Source: Fredericiella sp038205395 | GTDB taxonomy: Bacteria; Chloroflexota; Anaerolineae; Caldilineales; Caldilineaceae | Assembly (NCBI GenBank): GCA_038205395.1 | Contig: JBBRBX010000078.1 | Location: 1-27,932 of the forward strand | Reading direction: 5' to 3' | Length of the DNA stretch: 27,932 nt | In this document: positions 24,382-27,932 of the stretch, one piece after another | How positions within the stretch are numbered: the first letter of the stretch is position 1 | Layout: every line of letters begins with the position of its first letter | Translations under genes and position numbers: made by a program | Notes under the pieces: model-generated | Seen by the model: the letters and a program-made list of their open reading frames with translations, nothing else | What the model was told of the DNA's origin: nothing | The model's database searches: none

Positions 24382-25722
24382 ATGATGCAGGAACAATTGA
24401 TCGCAAAATTTGCTTCACGCCGTGCCCATGTGGCCATTATTGGTCTGGGCTATGTGGGGCTGCCGCTGGCAGTCTCTTTTGCCCAGGCCGGCTATCGGGT
24501 GACAGGCATTGACCTTGACCAGCGCAAAGTCGACGCCATCAACCGCGGTGAGTCATACATTGAAGATGTGCCAGCCGCCGCGGTGGCGGCGTTGGTTGGC
24601 GCAGCGGTGACGTCCGGTCCGACAGCCGGCGGGGCAGTGGCGCCCGCCGCCGGTGCGCTGGCCGCCACCAGTGACTTTGCCGTGCTGGCGGAGTGCGACG
24701 CCGTTTCAATCTGTGTGCCTACGCCGCTCAACAAAACCGGCGACCCGGACATCTCCTACATCATCAGCGCCACCGAGCAGATTGCCCGCTATCTTCATGC
24801 GGGCATGGTGGTCGTGTTGGAATCCACCACCTACCCCGGCACGACGACCGAAGCCATGCTGCCGCGCCTGCTGGAAAACGAGCTGGGGTTGCGCGTGGGT
24901 GAGGATTTCTTTTTGGCCTTTTCGCCCGAGCGCGTCGATCCGGGGCGAACCGACTACACCACGCGCAACACGCCCAAGGTGATCGGCGGCGTGACGCCGG
25001 CCTGTCTGGCCGTGGCCGGCGCTTATTATAGGCAGGCCATCGAGACGCTGGTGGCGGTTTCTTCACCCGAAGCGGCGGAGATGGTCAAGCTGTTTGAAAA
25101 CACCTTTCGCTCGGTCAATATCGGCCTGGCCAACGAACTGCTGCTGATGTGTGACAAGCTGGGGCTGGACGCCTGGGAGATTCTGAATGCGGCGGCCACC
25201 AAGCCTTTTGGCTTTATGAAATTTACGCCCGGCCCTGGTCTGGGCGGCCACTGCATCCCCATCGACCCGCTCTACCTGTCGTGGAAGCTGCGCACGCTGC
25301 AGTACACCGCCCGCTTTATCGAGTTGGCCAGCGAGATCAACACCGCCATGCCGCGCTACTGGGTGCAGAAGGTGCAGGATGCGCTCAACGACGCCGGCAA
25401 GTCGGTCAAGGGCAGCCGCGTGCTGGTGCTGGGCGTCGCCTACAAAAAAGATGTGAGCGACCTGCGCGAATCGCCGGCGCTGGACATCATCCACCTGCTG
25501 CGCGAGAAAGGGGCGCGGGTGGAGTACCACGACCCGCACGTGCCCTCCTTCACCTACGAAGATCTGGCCCTGGCGAGCGTAACCGATCTCGCCGCCGCGC
25601 TGGCCGCCGCCGACTGTGTGGTGGTGGCGACGGATCATACGGCATATGATTGGGCGGCGATCGAGCGCAGCGCTCGCCTGGTGGTGGATACGCGGCATGT
25701 TGTGACTGCCCATGGGGCATAA
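24382..25722 (+). CDS. wbpA: UDP-N-acetylglucosamine 6-dehydrogenase (WbpA-like)
   Basis: NAD-dependent oxidation of UDP-GlcNAc to UDP-GlcNAcA, 446 residues. The Rossmann motif is GLGYVG (about 21-26), the catalytic Cys is C291 in GGHCIPIDP, and the UDP-binding C-terminal domain has a GVAYKKDVSDLRESP stretch. WecC-type UDP-ManNAc dehydrogenases are close relatives; the neighbours favour WbpA. Before ATSDFAVLAE there is an Ala/Gly/Pro/Thr stretch (about 70-92) longer than usual. Either ATG (24382 or 24385) fits; AAAGGG (24369-24374) precedes the first by 7 nt, and part of it lies in a small hairpin (AACCC/GGGTT, 24363-24376). First gene of a four-gene sugar cluster. Confidence 0.9.
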   Translation: MMQEQLIAKFASRRAHVAIIGLGYVGLPLAVSFAQAGYRVTGIDLDQRKVDAINRGESYIEDVPAAAVAALVGAAVTSGPTAGGAVAPAAGALAATSDFAVLAECDAVSICVPTPLNKTGDPDISYIISATEQIARYLHAGMVVVLESTTYPGTTTEAMLPRLLENELGLRVGEDFFLAFSPERVDPGRTDYTTRNTPKVIGGVTPACLAVAGAYYRQAIETLVAVSSPEAAEMVKLFENTFRSVNIGLANELLLMCDKLGLDAWEILNAAATKPFGFMKFTPGPGLGGHCIPIDPLYLSWKLRTLQYTARFIELASEINTAMPRYWVQKVQDALNDAGKSVKGSRVLVLGVAYKKDVSDLRESPALDIIHLLREKGARVEYHDPHVPSFTYEDLALASVTDLAAALAAADCVVVATDHTAYDWAAIERSARLVVDTRHVVTAHGA

Positions 25723-25827
25723 GCGCTCCCACTGGGAACCTTAAATTGGGTAGTGCTTGCGCAGTCAGGTATGCTTGACAGTTGATCTGCGCAGGAGACG
25801 TCTACGTATCATAGAAAGAAATCATTT

Positions 25828-26859
25828 ATGACAGTTGCGGTGATTGGCTGTGGCTACTGGGGTAAAAACCTGGTGCGCAACTTTTTCCAATTGGGGGCGT
25901 TGGCTGCTGTGTGCGATGCCACGGAAGCGGGGCGCGCTGCCGCTGCACAGTTGGCGCCCGGCGTCCCTATCTATACAGACATCACGGAAGTCTTGGCAAG
26001 CAATGTTTTCGCTGTTGTGATCGCTACACCGGCCGAGACGCATACGGCGCTGGTAAGTGCCGCTTTGCTGGCAGACAAAGATGTGTTTGTGGAAAAACCG
26101 CTGGCGCTGACCTATGAGGAAGGCGCAAGTCTTGTGCGACTGGCGGAACAGCGACAGCGCATTCTCATGGTAGGCCATGTGCTCGAATACCATCCGGCTA
26201 TCCTGCGTTTGCGTGAACTGGTGGCCGCAGGAGAACTGGGCAAATTGCAGTACATTTACTCCAATCGCCTCAGCTTGGGCAAGATTCGGCGCGAAGAAAA
26301 TATTTTGTGGAGCTTTGCCCCGCATGACGTGGCGGTTATTTTACGTCTGGTGGGGGCCATGCCTTTTGAAGTGGTGGCGACAGGCGGGCAGTACCTCCAG
26401 CCCAACATTGCCGATGTGACCGTGACGAATTTGCTTTTTGACAATGGGGTGCGCGCCCATATCCATGTGTCGTGGCTGCACCCCTTTAAGGAGCAGCGGC
26501 TGGTCGTAATCGGCTCGCGCAAGATGGCCAGCTTTGATGACGTCAACAAGCAATTGGTGCTCTATGATCAGCGTGTTGAATGGCAGGAGGGCGAGCCTGT
26601 GCCCGTGCGCCATGCCGGCGCAGCCGTGCCCTTTGCCGCAGGCGAGCCGCTGCGCAAGGAGTGTGAAGCCTTTCTGGAGGCAGTAGCCAGCCGGCAGCCG
26701 CCCCTGACCGACGGCGCCAGCGGTCTGAATGTGCTGCGCGTCCTGCAGGCGGCTCAGCGCTCGCTGGTGCTCAACGGCGAACCAATCAAGCTGCCGATCG
26801 AGCCGTTTCAGCCATTTCAGCCACTTCGACAGCAGAGCCAAGAAAGTGCCCTGCTATGA
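25828..26859 (+). CDS. wbpB: Gfo/Idh/MocA-family oxidoreductase (WbpB/WlbA-like 3-dehydrogenase)
   Basis: Predicted to oxidise C3 of UDP-GlcNAcA to the 3-keto sugar. The 343 residues show the NAD-binding GCGYWG (7-12), the EKP motif (89-91) typical of the family and a GHVLEYHPAI segment downstream. The C-terminal tail is Gln/Pro-rich. It lies 105 bp after the dehydrogenase gene, with only an A-rich weak ribosome site before the ATG, and overlaps the acetyltransferase gene by 4 nt (ATGA). In the WbpB/WlbA system the cofactor is recycled with 2-oxoglutarate. The substrate is assigned by gene order. Confidence 0.85.
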   Translation: MTVAVIGCGYWGKNLVRNFFQLGALAAVCDATEAGRAAAAQLAPGVPIYTDITEVLASNVFAVVIATPAETHTALVSAALLADKDVFVEKPLALTYEEGASLVRLAEQRQRILMVGHVLEYHPAILRLRELVAAGELGKLQYIYSNRLSLGKIRREENILWSFAPHDVAVILRLVGAMPFEVVATGGQYLQPNIADVTVTNLLFDNGVRAHIHVSWLHPFKEQRLVVIGSRKMASFDDVNKQLVLYDQRVEWQEGEPVPVRHAGAAVPFAAGEPLRKECEAFLEAVASRQPPLTDGASGLNVLRVLQAAQRSLVLNGEPIKLPIEPFQPFQPLRQQSQESALL

Positions 26860-27476
26860 GTGCGCATGCCTTTTTTGTTCACCCCAGCGCCTACGTCGAC
26901 GAGCCTTGCACCATCGGGGCCGGCACCAAAATCTGGCATTTCTGTCATATTATGGCCTATGCCGTGATCGGCGAAGGCTGCAACCTGGGCCAGAATGTGA
27001 TGGTGGCCAGCCGCGTCCATATCGGCAGCAACGTCAAAATTCAAAACAACGTCTCGCTTTATGAAGGCGTTGAGTTGGAGGATGATGTCTTCTGCGGCCC
27101 CTCATGTGTCTTTACCAATGTCATCAACCCGCGCGCGCAAATCGTGCGTCACGGCCAGTATCAACGCACATTGGTGCGCCGCGGGGTCACCATTGGGGCC
27201 AACGCCACGATTGTGTGCGGAGCCACGATCGGCCGCTATGCCTTTGTGGGGGCGGGCGCCGTAGTGCGTGGTGATGTGCCCGATTACGCGCTTATGCTGG
27301 GCGTGCCGGCTGTGCGCAAAGGCTGGATGAGCCGCCACGGCCATCGCTTGACTGCGCGCGACAGCGACGGCTGCTGGATCTGTCCGCAAAGCGGCTGGCG
27401 TTACCAGGAATTGGCTTCCGGCGTTCTGCGCTGTCTTGACTGGGATGAAGAGGAAGCGCTGCCTGAAGTCTTGTAA
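26856..27476 (+). CDS. wbpD: Left-handed beta-helix N-acetyltransferase (WbpD/WlbB-like)
   Basis: Acetyl-CoA-dependent transferase expected to acetylate the 3-amino group of UDP-GlcNAc(3N)A. The 206 residues hold hexapeptide repeats from about 8 to 155 (VHPSAYVDEP, AVIGEGCNLG, VHIGSNVKI and so on). Many WbpD relatives end with a small zinc ribbon; here the first CxCG pair is replaced by SRHG (about 157-160), while CWIC and a later Cys remain, so the ribbon looks degenerate. The ATG overlaps the preceding stop (ATGA), implying coupling. The aminotransferase gene follows after 45 bp. Confidence 0.87.
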   Translation: MSAHAFFVHPSAYVDEPCTIGAGTKIWHFCHIMAYAVIGEGCNLGQNVMVASRVHIGSNVKIQNNVSLYEGVELEDDVFCGPSCVFTNVINPRAQIVRHGQYQRTLVRRGVTIGANATIVCGATIGRYAFVGAGAVVRGDVPDYALMLGVPAVRKGWMSRHGHRLTARDSDGCWICPQSGWRYQELASGVLRCLDWDEEEALPEVL

Positions 27477-27521
27477 CGATAGAGCAGCCGCCAGGCTGCT
27501 GGAGAAAAAGAGAGGTCTTCT

Positions 27522-27932
27522 ATGCAATCAACTTTCAAACAACCAACTGCCGAAACGATGGATATTTCTTCGCAAACAGCGTCGCCTGTTCCTCTGCTTG
27601 ATCTCAAAGCCCAGTACGCTTCCATTCGGGAAGAAGTGCGTGCGGCTGTAGATCGGGTGATGGATTCACAGGTATTTATCATGGGGCCGGAGGTGCAGGC
27701 GCTGGAGGAAGAAGTCGCCGCTTATGCGCACTGCCGCTACGGTATCGGCATGTCTTCCGGCACCGACGCACTGCTGGCTGCTTTTATGGCGATTGACCTG
27801 CAGCCGGGGGATGAGGTGATCACCACCCCCTACACCTTTTTTGCGACAGCAGGCTGCATCGCCCGCCTGGGCGCCCGTCCTGTCTTTGTCGATATTGACC
27901 CGCTTACCTACAACATTGATCCGGAGCAGATC
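27522..27932 (+). CDS. wbpE: DegT/DnrJ/EryC1-family aminotransferase (WbpE/WlbC-like), cut by window end
   Basis: PLP-dependent sugar 3-aminotransferase, predicted to turn the 3-keto sugar into the 3-amino sugar with glutamate. Only the first 137 codons are present and no stop is reached. Visible family features are VPLLDLKAQY at about 24-33, FIMGPEVQALEEEVA, the GMSSGTDALLAA phosphate-binding turn and PGDEVITTPYTFFAT, followed by PVFVDIDP. The PLP lysine lies beyond the window. The first 20 or so residues (QSTFKQPTAETMD...) are an extension; ATG at 27558 is a shorter alternative. AGAGG (27511-27515) precedes ATG 27522 by 6 nt. A short hairpin (AGCAGCC/GGCTGCT, 27483-27500) sits in the spacer. 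Confidence 0.9.
   Translation, partial: MQSTFKQPTAETMDISSQTASPVPLLDLKAQYASIREEVRAAVDRVMDSQVFIMGPEVQALEEEVAAYAHCRYGIGMSSGTDALLAAFMAIDLQPGDEVITTPYTFFATAGCIARLGARPVFVDIDPLTYNIDPEQI

Noticed and set aside
25775..25812. TTGACA and TATCAT before the WbpB-like gene as a promoter
   Set aside because: The hexamers are 26 nt apart, too far for a sigma70 promoter, and nothing better lies at 16-18 nt.

Overview
The window is a gene-dense, GC-rich bacterial chromosome segment. The gene set suggests a member of the Chloroflexota, probably near Caldilinea/Anaerolineae: a Tat-type lipoprotein sugar-binding protein, a stand-alone Uma2-family protein, a DUF1385 (YqhQ-type) membrane protein, a Yip1-family protein, ThyX instead of ThyA, and frequent GTG/TTG starts behind good Shine-Dalgarno sites. 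The taxonomic call is inference from gene content. No tRNA, rRNA, IS element, phage gene or CRISPR array is visible.

Layout. (1) 33-6183, plus strand: potassium-uptake operon kdpB-kdpC-kdpD-kdpE; kdpA must lie upstream of the window. (2) 6270-11747, plus strand: a carbohydrate ABC-uptake operon (Tat lipoprotein binding protein, two permeases), its LacI-family regulator and a two-module VOC protein. It starts from a near-consensus promoter that carries two LacI-type operators, so the regulator probably controls its own operon. (3) 15880-11766, minus strand: cytoplasmic PAS/GAF histidine kinase, NarL-type response regulator and membrane-anchored HtrA protease. (4) 15881-16347: the longest gene-free stretch, holding a cluster of DnaA-box-like 9-mers next to an AT-rich tract; it may be a replication origin. 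(5) 16348-18101: M23 peptidase (minus) and, divergently, an FmdB-type zinc-ribbon protein with a repetitive charged tail, then a small membrane protein. The divergent spacer holds five GAGTATAC-like repeats about 13 bp apart and a perfect hairpin near the predicted mRNA 5' end. (6) 18273-20749, plus: metal-dependent amidohydrolase, ABC-2 permease without a neighbouring ATPase, and a small S4 RNA-binding protein whose stop codon overlaps that of the convergent DUF1385 gene (21774-20746). (7) 21965-24317, plus: Yip1-family protein, an unusual ThyX that looks internally duplicated, and a Uma2 protein. (8) 24382-27932, plus: four genes in the order UDP-HexNAc 6-dehydrogenase, Gfo/Idh/MocA 3-dehydrogenase, hexapeptide N-acetyltransferase and DegT aminotransferase (cut by the window end). 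This matches the WbpA-WbpB-WbpD-WbpE route to UDP-2,3-diacetamido-2,3-dideoxyglucuronic acid for a surface glycan.

The observations most worth following are the duplicated ThyX with complementary losses in its two halves, the oriC-like cluster, the dual operator promoter, and the GAGTATAC array with the 5' hairpin.
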